The position numbers were made by a program, and so were the translations under genes. A stretch of DNA of 64,000 nucleotides, from assembly GCA_037962975.1 (NCBI GenBank), contig CM075673.1:127306667-127370666 (forward strand), in the 5' to 3' direction. Under the pieces are notes generated by a model. That model ran no database searches, had not been told where the DNA came from, and saw only the letters and a program-made list of their open reading frames with translations. Each line of letters opens with the position of its first letter. The stretch's first letter is position 1. Below are positions 21,220-33,929 of this stretch, piece by piece. Source of the stretch: Clitoria ternatea. Lineage: Eukaryota > Streptophyta > Magnoliopsida > Fabales > Fabaceae.

Positions 21220-22513
21220 TTTTTAGGCATAGTACTTCTTTATCGCATCTGCGTTTATAGGCATTGGCAGATCCTCTCCATCCATGTTGGTGAGGGTTAA
21301 AGCCCCTCTAGAGTAGGCCCCTTTTCATAACATAGGGACCTTCATAGTTAGGTGCCCACTTGCTGCGCTCGTCTCTTTGGATCGACAAAATCTTCTTAAG
21401 GACCAATTCTCCTTCTCGGAAATGTCGAGGTCGCACTTTCTTTTCATACGCCCGTTTCAGGCGCTTTTGATACAACTATCCATGGTAGAAAGCGGTTAAC
21501 CTTTTTTCATCAATTAGGTTCAATTGGTTGTACTTGGCCTGGATCCATTCAGCCTCCTCCAGTTTGGCCTCCATGATCACCCTGAGGGATGGGATCTTTA
21601 CTTTAAAAGGCAGTACTGCTTCCATTCCATAGACCAAGGAGAATGGGGTTGCCCCAGTCGAGGTTCACACTGAGGTCCGGTATCCATGCAGAGCGAAGGG
21701 AAGCATTTTATTCCAATCTTTGTAGGTCACCACCATCTTTTGCACTATCTTCTTGATGTTTTTGTTAACTGCCTCAACTACCCCATTCATTTTAGGCCGA
21801 TAAGGGGAGGAATTGTGGTGAGAGATTTTGAAGCTTTCGTAGAGTTCCTTCATCATCTTATTGTTCAAATTCGTACCATTGTGAGTAATGATCTGGCTTG
21901 GTAGGCCATATCGGCATATCAGTTCACCTTGATGAATTTGACCACAACATTCTTTGTTACATTGGTGTACGAAGCCGCCTCCACTCACTTGGTAAAATAA
22001 TCGATGGCGACCAAAATAAATCGATGACCATTCGAGGCTTTTGGACCCAATAACATCCATACCCTACATTGAAAAAGGCCATGGTGTCGATAAGACGTTT
22101 AGGGATGAAGGGGGTGCATGAATATGATTGGCATACACCTGACATTTATGACACCTCCGCACATAGGCAAAGCAGTCTGTTTCCATGGTCATCCAGTAAT
22201 ACCCGGCCCTCAAGATCTTCCTTGACATGGCGTGTCTGTTTGTGTGAGTTCCAAAAGACCCTTCATGGACATCTCCCATGATTTGATTTTCCTCGACTGT
22301 GTCAACACAACGAAGGAGGATGGAATCATAATTTCTCTTGTATAGTATGTTGCCACTCAAAAGATAACCCATAGCGAGCCTTCTCAAGGTTCGTTTGTCA
22401 TTATCTGTGATGCCTTCAGGGTATTCTTGGCATTGGAGGTACCTTTTGATGTCATGATACCAAGGCTTTCCATCTGGCTCTCCTTTTATGACCTGGCAAT
22501 GTGCAGGTTCTTG
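21220..22513 (-). pseudogene. Broken integrase of element D
   Basis: Minus-strand frame with zinc-binding region (HEGSFGTHTNRHAM... CHKCQVY, about 22280-22150), then DVIGS near 22055, a changed second-Asp region (THNGTNL where DNGTN is usual, near 21880) and Glu in NGVVEAVNKN near 21780. LPFALHGYRTS and FSLVYGMEAVLP are typical of Tat integrases. Stops occur at about 22061, 21664 and further downstream. The altered second catalytic Asp alone would inactivate it. Confidence 0.87.
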
Positions 22514-23044
22514 TCATTTTTTCACCTCAATGAGAGGCACCTCGTATTCACTACTGACTTCGAACATCGCAGCTAGGGTGGCTAAGGCGTCTGCCATTTG
22601 GTTGTCGTCCCGTGGGACATGATGGAAGGTAATTTCATCGAACTCTTTGATCATCTCTCTGATGTGAGCATGATAGGGAACTAGTTTACTGTCTCTCATT
22701 TCCCACTCATCTCTCAATTGACGGATAACCAAAGCAGAATCTCCATAAACTTCCAGGGTCTTTATTCCTGCGTTCAGAGCCGCTTGTATCCCCAAAGAAC
22801 AAGCCTCATACTCGGCAACATTGTTAGTACAGTCAAAACATAGTCGAGCGTAAATAGGGATGAATTCCTTGTCAGGTGAGATTAGGACGACCACAATTCC
22901 ATGTCCCAGTGCATTGGAAGCTCCATCAAATCTCATGGTCCACCTGCTTTCCTGACCATCTTCTTCTTTGAAAAGAGCTAGAATATCTTCATCTGGGAAG
23001 TCATGCTGCATTGGTTGGTAACTGCTAACGGGCTGGTGTGCCAA
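22514..23044 (-). pseudogene. Second (archaeal-type) RNase H of element D
   Basis: 176 residues open, with FDGASN (first Asp), NNVAEYEA (Glu), YGDSALVI (second Asp) and DNQMADALA (last Asp), the full catalytic set of a ribonuclease HI-like fold. This extra domain between the Ty3 RNase H and integrase is characteristic of the Tat/Ogre lineage. It is the best preserved block of the element; flanking stops still make the polyprotein broken. Confidence 0.87.
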
Positions 23045-24702
23045 GTAATCTGCTAGCGCACTTTCTTTTATGGCCTTTTGGGTGACATATGTTATGTCAT
23101 ATTCTGTTAAAAGTACTTACCAACGAGCAATTCTTCCAGTCAAAGCTGGCTTTTCAAAGATGTACTTAATGGGGTCCATCTTAGATACCAACCATGTAGT
23201 GTGACTGAGCATATATTGCCGTAAGCGCCGGGAAGCCTAAGCTAATGCACAGCATGTTCTTTCGATGGTAGAGTATCTCATCTCGCATTTGGTGAATTTC
23301 TTGCTCAAGTAATAAATGGTACACTTCTTCTTCCCAGTCTCATCATGTTGACCTAATACGCATCCCATGGATTCGTTCAGTACGGTTAAATACAGGATCA
23401 GTGGTCTCCCAGGAATGGGTGGCACCAAGATTAGTGGCTCTAACAAGTACTGCTTTATCTTTTCAAATACTGTTTGGTAATCTTCATTCCATTGCCCGGG
23501 TTGGTTCTTGCGAAGTAACTTGAAAATCGGCTCACAGGTTGTTGTCATTTGGGAAATGAATCGGGCAATATAGTTCAACCTTCCTAGGAACCCTTAGACT
23601 TCTTTTTCCGTGTGAGGAGGAGGAATTTCCAAAATCGCCTTGACCTTGTCAGGATCGACCTCTATCCCTTTTTCACTTATAATGAATCCTAACAGTTTAC
23701 CGGATTTCGCACCAAAGGTGTACTTGGCTGGATTTAGTCTAAGCTTGAATTTTCTTAACCGTTCGAAGAGTTTCCTCAGATTAGTAATGTGTCCTTCTTC
23801 CGACCTGGACCTAGCGATGATATCATCCACGTAAACTTCTATCTCTTTGTGCATCATGTCGTGGAAGTGAGTCATCATTGCCCTTTGATAGGTTGCCCCC
23901 ATATTTTTCAATCTGAAGGACATCACCTTGTAGCAAAAGGTGCCCCAAAGAGTGACAAACGTGGTTTTCTCCATATCTTAAGGTGCCATCTTGATCTGAT
24001 TGTAACCCGAAAACCCATCCATGAATGAGAAAATAGAGTGTTAAGCTGTATTATCAACTAGTATGTCAATCTGTGGTAGAGGAAGTCATCCTTAGGGCTA
24101 GCCTGATTCAAGTCTCGGTAGTCTACACACATCCTCACTTTTCTGTCTTTCTTCAGAACGGGAACTATGTTTGCTACCCATTAAGGATATTTAGCTACGG
24201 CCAGGAAACCAACATCAAATTGCTTCTTAACTTATTCTTTAATCTTAAGGAGCATTTTAGGTTTCATTCGTTGCAGTTTCTATTTGATCGGCAGACATTC
24301 TAGCTTTAAAGGCAACCTATGTTCCACAATGCTGTTATCCAAACCCGAAATATCTTAGTATGACCATGCAAAAATATCCCAAAACTCCCTGAGCAGCTTA
24401 ATCAGCTCTTCCCGCCGCTTTTTACTTAAGAAGGTGCCAATCTTGACCTCCTTAACCTCTCCTTTGTCCCCCAGGTTAATGGTTTCAACCTTTTCCTGAT
24501 GGGGTAGAATTTCTTTATCCTCCTGCACCAATAACCTTGTCAACGTGGGTGAAGGTTCAAAGTCTTCCTTACTTTCTTCGTCGGCATAATCATTCGGATA
24601 ATCAGAATCATGAAACAAAACCAAGTTCTCGCTGCTCTCAGAGGAATCATTTTTGGATCTGCATTTGGTTGTATTATAGCGAATGAAAAAGAAAACAAGC
24701 AA
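23045..24702 (-). pseudogene. Broken reverse transcriptase and first RNase H of element D
   Basis: The frame starts upstream with KKRREELIKLLREFWDIFAWSY, continues through VRMCVDYRDLNQASPKD (near 24130), and the 23974-23594 block carries catalytic YVDDII. Block 23578-23237 is the Ty3-type RNase H, in which the catalytic Asp is absent (LYLTVLNESMGCVLGQ), as is usual for Tat elements. Several stops lie between 24355 and 23975, and others at about 23236 and 23110. Confidence 0.87.
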
Positions 24703-24859
24703 GTGAAAGGCTTAAGAAAAAGGAATCAAGCAAAGACAAGATATTGGAATCAGACAGTGTTTATTAACTAAACGAACAAACAAGTTTTTTTGCCTTTATT
24801 ATAAAAGGGGTCCCAGAGCCTTAGGTATAGCAGAGGGACCAACAAGTTATAAAAAATTA
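24703..24859 (-). other. Gap between protease and RT frames of D, possible intron
   Basis: AT-rich, non-coding stretch at the place where Ogre elements are known to splice an intron between protease and reverse transcriptase. Splice sites were not established here. Confidence 0.35.
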
Positions 24860-26037
24860 TTACTTTGACAAAACATTTAGAGTCGTGTCCCAGTTATTCA
24901 GCTCCTGACCCGGTGAACAAGCATACACAAACTCCACACTATGGCTGGGATCATCTTCAATCATTGCCACTTGATCTGGATGCATTATCCCTGCGCTCCA
25001 GAAACTCTGATAGAGGTCACAAATGGGGATTCTCGTAGTGTTGAATTCCTGACCAGTGAGGTGAGCCATCCTTCTTCCATTTCTTGTTGCCTCCACCCTT
25101 TTTCTGTTGGCGGCCGTGGGTCGGTATCCCAGGCCATACCTGTCTTTGTTTTCTGGGAGGCACACAGGTTGGACTCTCCCTTCCAGCTCACACCTCAGTC
25201 CTTTTCCTAGCTTGTATCCTTCCCGTAACATTGTCCTCACCACTGTTAGAGGTACATTTGGGAAGGATGTTCTTACAATGCTTGTCGTATTGGCTATTTC
25301 CAAAGCTTGGAATGAAGTTTCGAGGGCCTCCTCGGCTGCTTCAATGTACGGGGTAGTGACAGGCTTGCTGCCCAAAAGGTCTTTTTCCCCAGAAATAATC
25401 ACTAATTTGTTGTCAATGATGAATTTCAACTTCTGATGCAGCATGGAAGGGACCACCCCAGCCGAATGGATCCACGGCCACCCTAGCAAACAACTATAGG
25501 CGGGCATGATATCCATAACTTGGAAGAGAACTTGAAAGGTACATGGTCTGACCTGTATTGGCAGTTCAATCTCTCCCATGACCTCTCATCGAGTCCCATC
25601 GAATCCTGTACCACCATGGAACTAGGCCTCATGTATGTCCCATCGAATGGCAACTTTGCCAACATGGACTTTGGCATTACGTTTAGGGATAATCCATTAT
25701 CGACAAGTACCTTCACCAGGATATGATCTTGACACTTTACAGAAATATAAAGGGCTTTGTTGTGCCCTGTTCCTTCAGCGGATATTTTATCATCTGTAAA
25801 AGTCAAGTAGTTATTGGCGACAATGTGTCCCACTATACTTTCAAACTTATCGACAAGTAAGTCATGCTTGACATGGGCCTTGCTTAATACTTTCATCAAT
25901 GTGGTCCAGTATGGTTCGAAACTCATCAATAAGGACAACAAAGAAATTTTGGCTGGGGTATGGTTTAATTGATCTAGTACTTGGTACTGACTGTGGCGAA
26001 TGAACTTTAAAAACTCCTGGGCTTCTTCCTCAGTCAC
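24860..26037 (-). pseudogene. Broken protease region of element D
   Basis: Frame 26037-25483 carries the aspartic protease motif VLVDNGLSLNVMP (DNGS is usual, so the residue after Gly is altered). The reading then moves by one frame to 25579-24860, with LLGWPWIHSAG and a G-patch-like LREGYKLGKGL segment, ending near the possible intron. Usual order for Ogre gag-pro. Confidence 0.82.
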
Positions 26038-28481
26038 AGCCCTTTTTGCTTCACCGATGGTTCCTTCCTTCCCAGCTTTGATCTCTCCAGCAGCTTTATC
26101 ATGTTTTGATTCTGAAGGTGCATATATCCTCTAACTCTAAGTCATTCCTCCAATTCTGGCAATATTTGTAACAGAAGACGATGGCGCAGAGTCAGCTGCC
26201 ACAGGATTGGTGACGACCATATCCGTACCGTATTTTCATGGCACAACATAAGAATCCTTGAAAGGGAATGGAGTGGGTGCTCGCACTGAAATGATAGTTT
26301 TGGCAGGAGCTGGAGTTGCTCGTGCAATTTTTTTGTAGAATATGACCAGGGGCTTTGGAGCGTGCACCCCGGTCTGTTCTTGTACTATGTTTATTTCGCC
26401 TCCATGACGTCTGCAGATCTCCACAGTGTGGCTGTCTATGAGCTCTTGAAGGGCTTTTGGAAGCCTCGTCGCCCCACAGATTATTTATCGTTGTATTCTT
26501 CATCCCACGACCCTTCTATCAGTCCCCTTTCAAGTAGGAGAGAGCGAATTACTTCCAAAGGCATTTTTATGTCCTCAACCCTCGAAATACATTCTTCCTC
26601 CTCCCCAACAGCATTAACCCCTGACCCTCCATGGTTGGGCAAAGGGTTTGTTGTCACACTTGGGCTCCCCTCCCGAAAGCTTATCCAGTCGGCCCTGATC
26701 AGATCCCTTACCTTGAACTTCAAAGCCAGGCAATTTTCTGTAGAATGCCCTGGTGCGCCAGCATGGTAATCACACCTTGCATTCGGGTCATACCCTTTTG
26801 GGTAAGGTGGCTGAAGTGGCCTCAAAGGACAGGGAACCACCAATGTATTTTTGATAAGATGAGGGAGAAGCTTGGTATAAGTCAGGGGGATGGGATCAAA
26901 TTGAATCTGGGTGCAGTCATTGTTCTGCCTTCTCGGGTTTGGGTTTGGCGGTTGGTTTACATGCGGCGGCTGGTACGGTACTTGGGGTGGTTGGTATGGT
27001 GCTTATGGCGGGGTTGGTGGTCGTATAACAGGTGGTCGGAAGTAGGGTGGATTCGGATTCTGAATCGTAGCCACATATGGGTGTGGTGCATTAGGATAGA
27101 CTGGTAGAAAGGTAATGGGGGTAGGCGGCCTTGACTGGTTTCTTTTCTGGTTATTAGAGATCGAGTTGGTCTCTCCATCTCTTCTCCTGCCTTCTCCGAG
27201 TGCTGATTTCCTCACCGTCCCTGCCCCAGATAGGCTTCGGGCAATCTTCCCAGTTCGCAATCCATTCTCTATTCTTTCTCTAATAGTGACAATACCGGAG
27301 AAATGAGATGAAACAATCCCAATCATCCTATCATAGAAAGGCGACTGGAGCATATCGATAAACATGGAAACTACTTCCTTTTCAGACAAGGGAGGGTCAA
27401 CTTATGCCGCTACCTCACGCCAACATTGGGCGTACTCTTTGAACATCTTGTTATCTTTCTTTGTCATATTTTGTAATTGTACTCTATCTGGTGCCATGTC
27501 CAGATTGTACTTGTACTGTTGCATGAAAGCATCTGCTAGATCTTTCCAATAGCGTATACAAGACCGCTCAAGATGGTTATACCAAGTGAGGGCCGCTCCA
27601 GCCAGGCTGTCCTGGAAGCAATGAATCAATAGAGGGTAGTTGGAAGCATGTGATACCATCTTCCGGCAATACATGGTAAGATGATTCTTCGGGCAAGTTA
27701 ACCCCATGTATTTATCGAATTCCGACATTTTGAATTTAAGAGGGATAACGACATCTAGAATTAAGTAGAGTTCTACAGCACTTCCCATCCTGAACCCTTC
27801 CACCCCCTCCATTGCTCTCAATCTTCTTTCCAAGATTTCTATCCTTCCTTCTTGGGTAGCAGCAGTAGCATTTGGACCAGTGGTAACGTGATGACTTGTA
27901 TACCCGAATGGCTGGTGGACGTGTGTCGGGTCGGCGTTTAATAGGGTAGTGTGAGGTCTGGTAGTAGCTTAGGTCATGTAGACAGGTTGGGTAGACTGTG
28001 TCTGGGTAGCTTATGTTTGGACTTGAGCCATTTGAAATTTCTGTATAGGTGGAATCTTTGGCTGAGTGGTGTGAGGAATCGGCTCCTAGTAGTTAGACTC
28101 TTCTTGGAGCGGGGGAAAATACCCTGGTGGCAAGCCATATAATGGAAAGGGTATAGCATTACCCTCCGCATCTACAAAGGTATGCTGCTGGATGTTAGCA
28201 GGGTTTGGTCTCCTTATGCGAACAGTAAGGGGAGGCGCTGTCAGGTTAGGATTCGGTTCCCTAGACGGACCCTGAGGGTGTCGTGGGGTAGGTGGCTATT
28301 TCCTGGCATCTTAAACTCCCACAGAAGAACCCCCTTCCGTGACCCTATTCTCTAGAAGCTTGGCCATCTCGGCCATTTATTCCTTCAACTGACTGAGTTC
28401 GGCTCTCAAACTCTCATTCTCTTGTTCTATTTCAGCCATGAGTTTCTTTCTGAGCCTAGTCCCGTAGGGGTGCTTACCCAT
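26038..28481 (-). pseudogene. Broken gag of element D
   Basis: Starts at ATG 28481 (MGKHPYGTRLRKKL) with a short coiled coil (EQENESLRAELSQLKE), then a Pro/Gln-rich stretch with several stops, the capsid domain in 27833-27402 (PLKFKMSEFDKYMGLTCPKNHL, AALTWYNHL) and a CHHC-type zinc-finger segment in 26843-26481 (CDYHAGAPGHSTENC). All these blocks share one frame, interrupted by stops at about 28380, 28310, 27390 and 26480. The part 26480-26038 is poorly preserved. Confidence 0.82.
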
Positions 28482-28747
28482 AATGTCTAAAGGAACACAA
28501 AGATTTGTTAGAAAAATAAAAAATAAGTTAAGGGAAACGATAAAACAAAGATAGAAAGATATGCACAGGATGCAATTCCAAATTCAGCGCGTATCCTCTG
28601 ACCGTTCCTCAGAATGTCACATTCAAAAGTACTATGTAAAGCAGTAAAGCAGAAATTAACATGAGACAATTGTGGAGGCAAAATAGTTCATTATTCCATA
28701 CTTCCGTGAAGATATAATGTCGCTAGAAAGGTTTGAATTACAACATT

Positions 28748-30688
28748 TCAGCCGTTCCTGGCTTGGGTGATCATAGCCCTCATTTTACAAATTCTTTCTT
28801 GACAATAATTCAAAAATGATGAAATCTCTTTTGGGGTGGAGAGGGGATTAATCATCCCTTCGGCCTGCTTTAGCATTGATGGAAGATCTTCCAGGACTCC
28901 GTTGGCTAAGTATGCCAGGTTGGCGAAGCGATCCATCCATGAATGAATGACTTCATCCTGCCGAGCCAGTTCAGCTTCTAAAAGACGCGTGGCCTCTTGG
29001 CAATGTTGCTCAACATCAATGGAATTTTGTCGTTCATTATTTATCTCCTGCTCACAGGCTCTCATTACTTCATCAAGCTGTTGCTCCAATTTACGGACCT
29101 GGGATTGTAGCAGCCCTTTTTGTACCAAAGTCTCTTTTTCCCTTTCTTTGGATTGTGCCAGCAAGTCTTTTAAAAACTGTTTTTCAGCTAGAATAGCGTC
29201 ACTTTGCTGTCCCTTCATTTTCAGTTGAGAATTGACTACACGAAGGCACTGGTCTTGTTTTGCCCTGTAGTCTTCTTCAATCTTTTGTTTTTTCTGCATC
29301 TCATTCATGGCCTGTCTTCCTTCTGAATTTTCTTTCTTCTGAAGAGCACATTCTTGTTAACACCTCAAAAGATCTTCTTTTAGCTTTTGATTCTTAGCCG
29401 TCAACTCCTCTATCCGAGCCTTCAAAGCCTGGGTGGCTTTGTCCTCTATGATGAATGGAGGAGCGAGAATGCATGCAGACTGGTATGAGGGACTTCTGAA
29501 GGGTAATTTTACAATGGAAACCCTGTTTAAGACCAATTCGTGGTGTTCTACCCCCACAGCGTGGCTTTGCGCCCCTAATTCCTTTCCCATCTTATGGACT
29601 TTCTTCAACGCATTGGCTATGTCCCGAATGGCAGATGTGTAGTTTCCTTTCGCATAATACAAAACGAAAGGAGTAAGCAGCTCTTCATTTGGTGGCCCAA
29701 GCAACGGGTAGGCCAACTGCCGCTTGGCTATGGTAGGATTATAGTTGATGCACCCTATCGTGCCAATAAGAGGAACATTAGGGTAGTTTTCCTAATGATG
29801 AATGATTGAATTGACCTCTAGCCATTGAGGATACCATCTGACCTTCTCAGCTGTAAGACCCACAAGATGATTGGCCCATTCACGCCCATTCTTTATTGCC
29901 AACTAACACAATTTTGGATCAGAAACCGGACACTCGGCCTTGCATATTTGATGGAAGGCGTGAGATGTAAGCCATACATACAAAACGGGTAAGCAGCAAA
30001 TGATCCTCTTCCCCCCTTCTGTGTGACAGAAATCCATGGTGCAATATACATTGGCCAGCATTGCTGTAACTGGACTCTCAAGCCTATGTTTGCGAGCGGC
30101 GAAGACATTGATAGCATCATAATCTACATAGTTATCCAGGTTAGGGAACAAGACAACCCCGTAGATAGTAAGGGCTAAGGTGTCCATTAAGGCTTCCTAT
30201 TCTTCCTTATCCGCCAAAACCTGCATGTGTTTCTCAAGAAATTCTAGAGTAAACCCGGGAACTTGATTTCTATTCATTTATGCGCTTTTTAATGTCTCAG
30301 GATGGATTTTCAAAATACGGGAGACAGAAGCGACGGTTACATAATGGTCAAGATGGTGATAAGGGATCTGTTCTTCCAACGGCATCCCCATAATTTGTTC
30401 GTATTCTTCTATAGAAGGTGCCAGTTGAAAGTCTCCAAACGTGAAACAACGGAGGGGTGGGTCATAAAATTGTGCCAACGCTATGATTGCTTCGGTTTGT
30501 ACTTCCACCTCCAATAGTTTTAGAACCCTTCCATATTTTCGGGTAAAAACCATCTTTTGAGTCAGGTTTAATCTTTTCCCCATTGCTTGTAGACTACCAG
30601 TATTAATCTTCTTGGCCTTAAGATATAATATCTTCCTCAATTCTGTCACATCTGTACCACAATTGTCATGTCCTATGTTAATTTCCAT
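28748..30688 (-). pseudogene. Ogre ORF1 (upstream of gag) of element D, broken
   Basis: Four blocks in one minus-strand frame: 30688-30278, 30187-29903, 29716-29357 and 29308-28748, split by a few stops. The first two resemble the N-terminal Ogre ORF1 region (CFTFGDFQLAPSIEEYEQIMG, LFPNLDNYVDYDAINVF), which is related to plant transposase-associated mobile domains; the last is a long coiled coil rich in Glu, Lys and Gln. Function in Ogre is unknown. Upstream ORF1 is diagnostic of the lineage. Confidence 0.83.
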
Positions 30689-31768
30689 ACTTGCTCAGAG
30701 ATACTGCTAAATTCTAAATAGTTTCTTGCGAACACCAAGACAAAGAAGAGGAATCAATCATTGTCATGTTTTAAAACCGGTATTTCCCCATTGATTTAAT
30801 GCAAAGCAATTTTTACTTGGGGAAGCAACGATTACCAAAACTCGTGTGAGTCCAAGTCTAAAGGGTCATAGGTTTTCTAATTGTCATTGATGTCCCAGTT
30901 GGAGGGAAACAAAATTATTTTTTTTATTTTCTTTTTGACGACTAGGAAAATCTATGACTCAGGACTTAAAAGTACACGGTGAAAAGGGAATTACCCACCC
31001 GCCCGAAGATTACTGAGCGTTTCAAAAAAATGAGCCATTATTTTAAAATAAAGCAATCCTTCGACGGGTAGGCAATTCATTCATTTGGATTAAAAGGGAA
31101 AGCGAGAATGACATACGGTAAAGTAAAGTCTGCCCTTTCGTGGCCTAAGTCGGGTTTTTTTGAAAGTCTTTTCTAGGCCTTACGGCTTGTCTAAGAGTGA
31201 CTCCTCATATTGGGTGGCTTACACTAGACTTCTAGAAGGTCACTAGAGCCAAGATCCTACTCATGATGTGGTCGCAACAGTAGGGAATCTACTAGGTGCG
31301 TACATCATGAAAGGTCGAACTCTAGTTGAGGTTCTTACGATCGCCGGATGGGAAGTACGTCCCAAACGACACCGCTACCAACCCCTCCTAACTTAAGTTT
31401 CATTTGGGGCCCAGGTATAGGGCACCACTCATAAGTGTGTGCAAAATGTGAGTGTCGTGTGTGATAGGGCATTTAATACCTGTACCTTACCCCATCCTAC
31501 ACAGTGAACAAACACGAGACAACAACAATAAAGTCATCTACCCTAGGATTCAACAGTTATACAGACAACTAACACAGAGTCATCTACCCCAGGGTTCAAT
31601 AATCATGCACAAACATTGACAATACATAAACGACAAAACATAACTGGAATTGAAAGTAAGCATATACAGTTACCAACAAGGATAAAACAAAAGAAGAAAT
31701 TAAAACAAACAAAAGGCTATATAAGAAAAACATGCACTTTCAACCTAAACGACCTGACTCTCAAGTAC
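30689..31768 (-). other. 5' leader of element D
   Basis: About 1.1 kb between primer site and ORF1 with no coding similarity. Contains two copies of a CATCTACCC(C/T)AGG(G/A)TTCAA phrase near 31536 and 31582. Confidence 0.6.
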
Positions 31769-31786
31769 TCCCCAGCGGAGTCACCA
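31769..31786 (-). other. Primer binding site of D (tRNA-Arg type)
   Basis: Minus strand TGGTGACTCCGCTGGGGA, two bases from the LTR end. Matches the known Ogre primer site complementary to tRNA-Arg with one likely C-to-T change. Confidence 0.87.
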
Positions 31787-31788
31787 TC

Positions 31789-33924
31789 TGTCGCGATCGG
31801 GATTGCGGCGGCGCGACCGACCCTCGAAAACAAGATAAATCAGAACAGGGAGTCGCCACCAATGCTTTTTTATTCATAGGAAAAAACATTAGAAAAAAAA
31901 ACTTTAGCAAAGCACTGGTTAAAACAAGTGAGATTCAAGTTTGGGAGTCAGTTACGAGTGGGGAAGGTATTATCACCCCACGCCGCCTGTTAAAAAACAG
32001 TACCAAAGTTTAAAATGCGCATCATGAATAGCCTTAAAATTGTCTCTATTTCTTTTTCTTGAAAATAAAGGAGACAGACGAAATGAAAAAAATGCTCAGA
32101 GTAAGATCAACAGGACGTCTCATCCAAATTAATCCTGGCTTTAATGGGGGGAAGACGGGAAAAAGAGGAAAGGAAACTAACAAGGCATTTCGTCTAAATT
32201 AGTCATTCTTTTGTCAAGCTAACAGGTCAGGAAAGAAAAGAGGAGGGGTTAACAGAACGTCACGTCCAAGTTAATCCTGGCTTTTAATAAAGGTACATGT
32301 GGAAAAGGAGAGAACGCTAACAGGACGTCTCGTCCAAATTAGTCATTTTCCATCAAAATGCAGGGTCGAACGGTGGAAGGAGTTAATAGGATGTCTTCGT
32401 CCAAATTAACCTGATTTTATGAAAATAATAACAGCCAGGGAAACAAAGAAAATCAACAAGACGTCACATCTAAATTGACTTCCATGAAGATGGTAAGGGT
32501 TAGATTAATTTTTAAAAGGAAGAATAAAAAAGGAAAAAAAGTGGGCCCGAAAGGAGTTAAGTCCTTCTCCTACGTATTCTCGAGTTTTCGAGAAATCAGG
32601 GTTACGTAGTTCTTGACGAGGGGTGTCTTAGATGAAGCTAGGGATTTAGGGATGGATGAAATTCATGGGAATGGTGCATAAAAGGCGAAGTTCTCCACAC
32701 GTGTATGATCTTTAGGAATAATGTAGGCAGAAGTACTCCCGCACGACACTGGCTAAAACGACTTTTACATTGATCAAAATAAACATGAAAAAATGTTTGT
32801 TTTTATTGTTATTATTGTGAGACAGGATAAGAGAGGATTTTTAACAATAGAACAAACATAAACAAGAAAATAGATTTAATAAAAATGATAGACTTAGCAA
32901 AAGAACACACAGTGTAAAACTAACTAACAAAATGAACTAAAAGAGGAGTAAAAGTGGTGAAGATTGTAACCAGTATGGTGGAGGTGACGAAAAGAGCTGA
33001 TCCTCGGGTCCGAGCCGGTGTAGGCTATAACAGCAGCCAAAGCGATAAGGGGATTGAGCAGCTACGAGAGCCGGTGTGGAGCTTAGGGGAGAGACGGTAT
33101 GGGGTTCAGTGGAAAGCCGAAGTAATGCAATGGGGAACCGGTGTGGGATTGAAATAAGGAGCTTTTATGGGGTTCTGGAGAGAGTCTGAATAGTAGGGGG
33201 AGAACTTACTTTAAGTAGGGTAAGGGTCGGTATCCTAGTGACTGGATTCAGAACCTTGGGGCCAGTTCTTTTCCTCGAGAGACTCAAAGAACCAAGAGTT
33301 GGAGTAACTCTCTGAAGGACTTAGGGTTTCGAACACCGGAGCAATTTCTTAGGATTCAGGGGTTCAAAGTGCGGACCCTTGGACCCCTTCAATAAGGGTA
33401 TTTATAGAGGCCTTCTGGAGCCTGAGTGCCTAGATAACTCAAGCTTCCACTCACCCATACGCGTAGTAGAGACAGCCTAGCCATTGGCAATTGTGGGGAA
33501 CAGTGGCTAGTGGTGAGTTTTTTATTGTTTTAATTTTTTATTCCCTGTCTGCCATTTCTTGGATTTCAGGATCGAATCTTGTAGTGTGATTCCAAGTCAC
33601 AGCATGGGCAGCCGAACTCTACAAACGGTGTCACATGGATCCGATGTTGGGTTTATGAAAACACCTCCCACGTCGGATAATAACAGACACCGGTCTCACT
33701 GAATGGACTCAGCAAGACGGTGTCTCTCCCATTGGCCCAGATCGGTATCCCTCTGACCCAGACCAGTGTTCCTCTTGTTTTGGATATCAGACGTCTCTCC
33801 TTATGACCCAAACAAGTGTCTTTGACGATGTTTCACTTCATTTTGACATCAGACGGTGTTAGGACCTATTACTAACGGTGTCCATTCTAGGTGGAAATTG
33901 GCCGGACCGAAATAGGTGTTCACA
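31789..33924 (-). repeat. 5' LTR of element D
   Basis: 2136 bp, TG...CA on the minus strand, bounded by TCTAC. Its first ~250 bp on the minus strand (33924-33671) are missing or replaced in the other LTR and contain several GACACCGTCT/ACCGGTGTC motifs. Many differences from the left LTR look like CpG transitions. Confidence 0.88.
33399..33406 (-). promoter_or_regulatory. TATA box of the 5' LTR of D
   Basis: TATAAATA on the minus strand in CTCTATAAATACCC, about 520 bp into the LTR. Confidence 0.6.
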
Positions 33925-33929
33925 TCTAC
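33925..33929. other. Target site duplication of D, right (TCTAC)
   Basis: Pairs with 17124-17128. Confidence 0.9.

Larger units (their letters stand above)
17129..33924 (-). mobile_element. Element D: Ogre/Tat-type Ty3 retrotransposon
   Basis: 16,796 bp bounded by TCTAC duplications and inserted in gag of B. On the minus strand: 5' LTR (33924-31789), tRNA-Arg-type primer site, extra ORF1 upstream of gag, gag, protease, reverse transcriptase with degenerate RNase H, second (archaeal-type) RNase H, integrase, minisatellite-rich 3' region, 3' LTR (19044-17129). ORF1 before gag, a tRNA-Arg primer, dual RNase H and large size are hallmarks of Ogre in the Tat lineage. Every coding block contains stops, so it is inactive. 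Confidence 0.93.

Noticed and set aside
24941..27552. Several + strand frames of 60-158 codons over the D gag-pro region
   Set aside because: Antisense shadows of the minus-strand gag and protease, which show clear family motifs.
33849..33929. C-terminal 27 residues of the B gag frame
   Set aside because: They read through the TCTAC duplication into the D LTR and are not gag.
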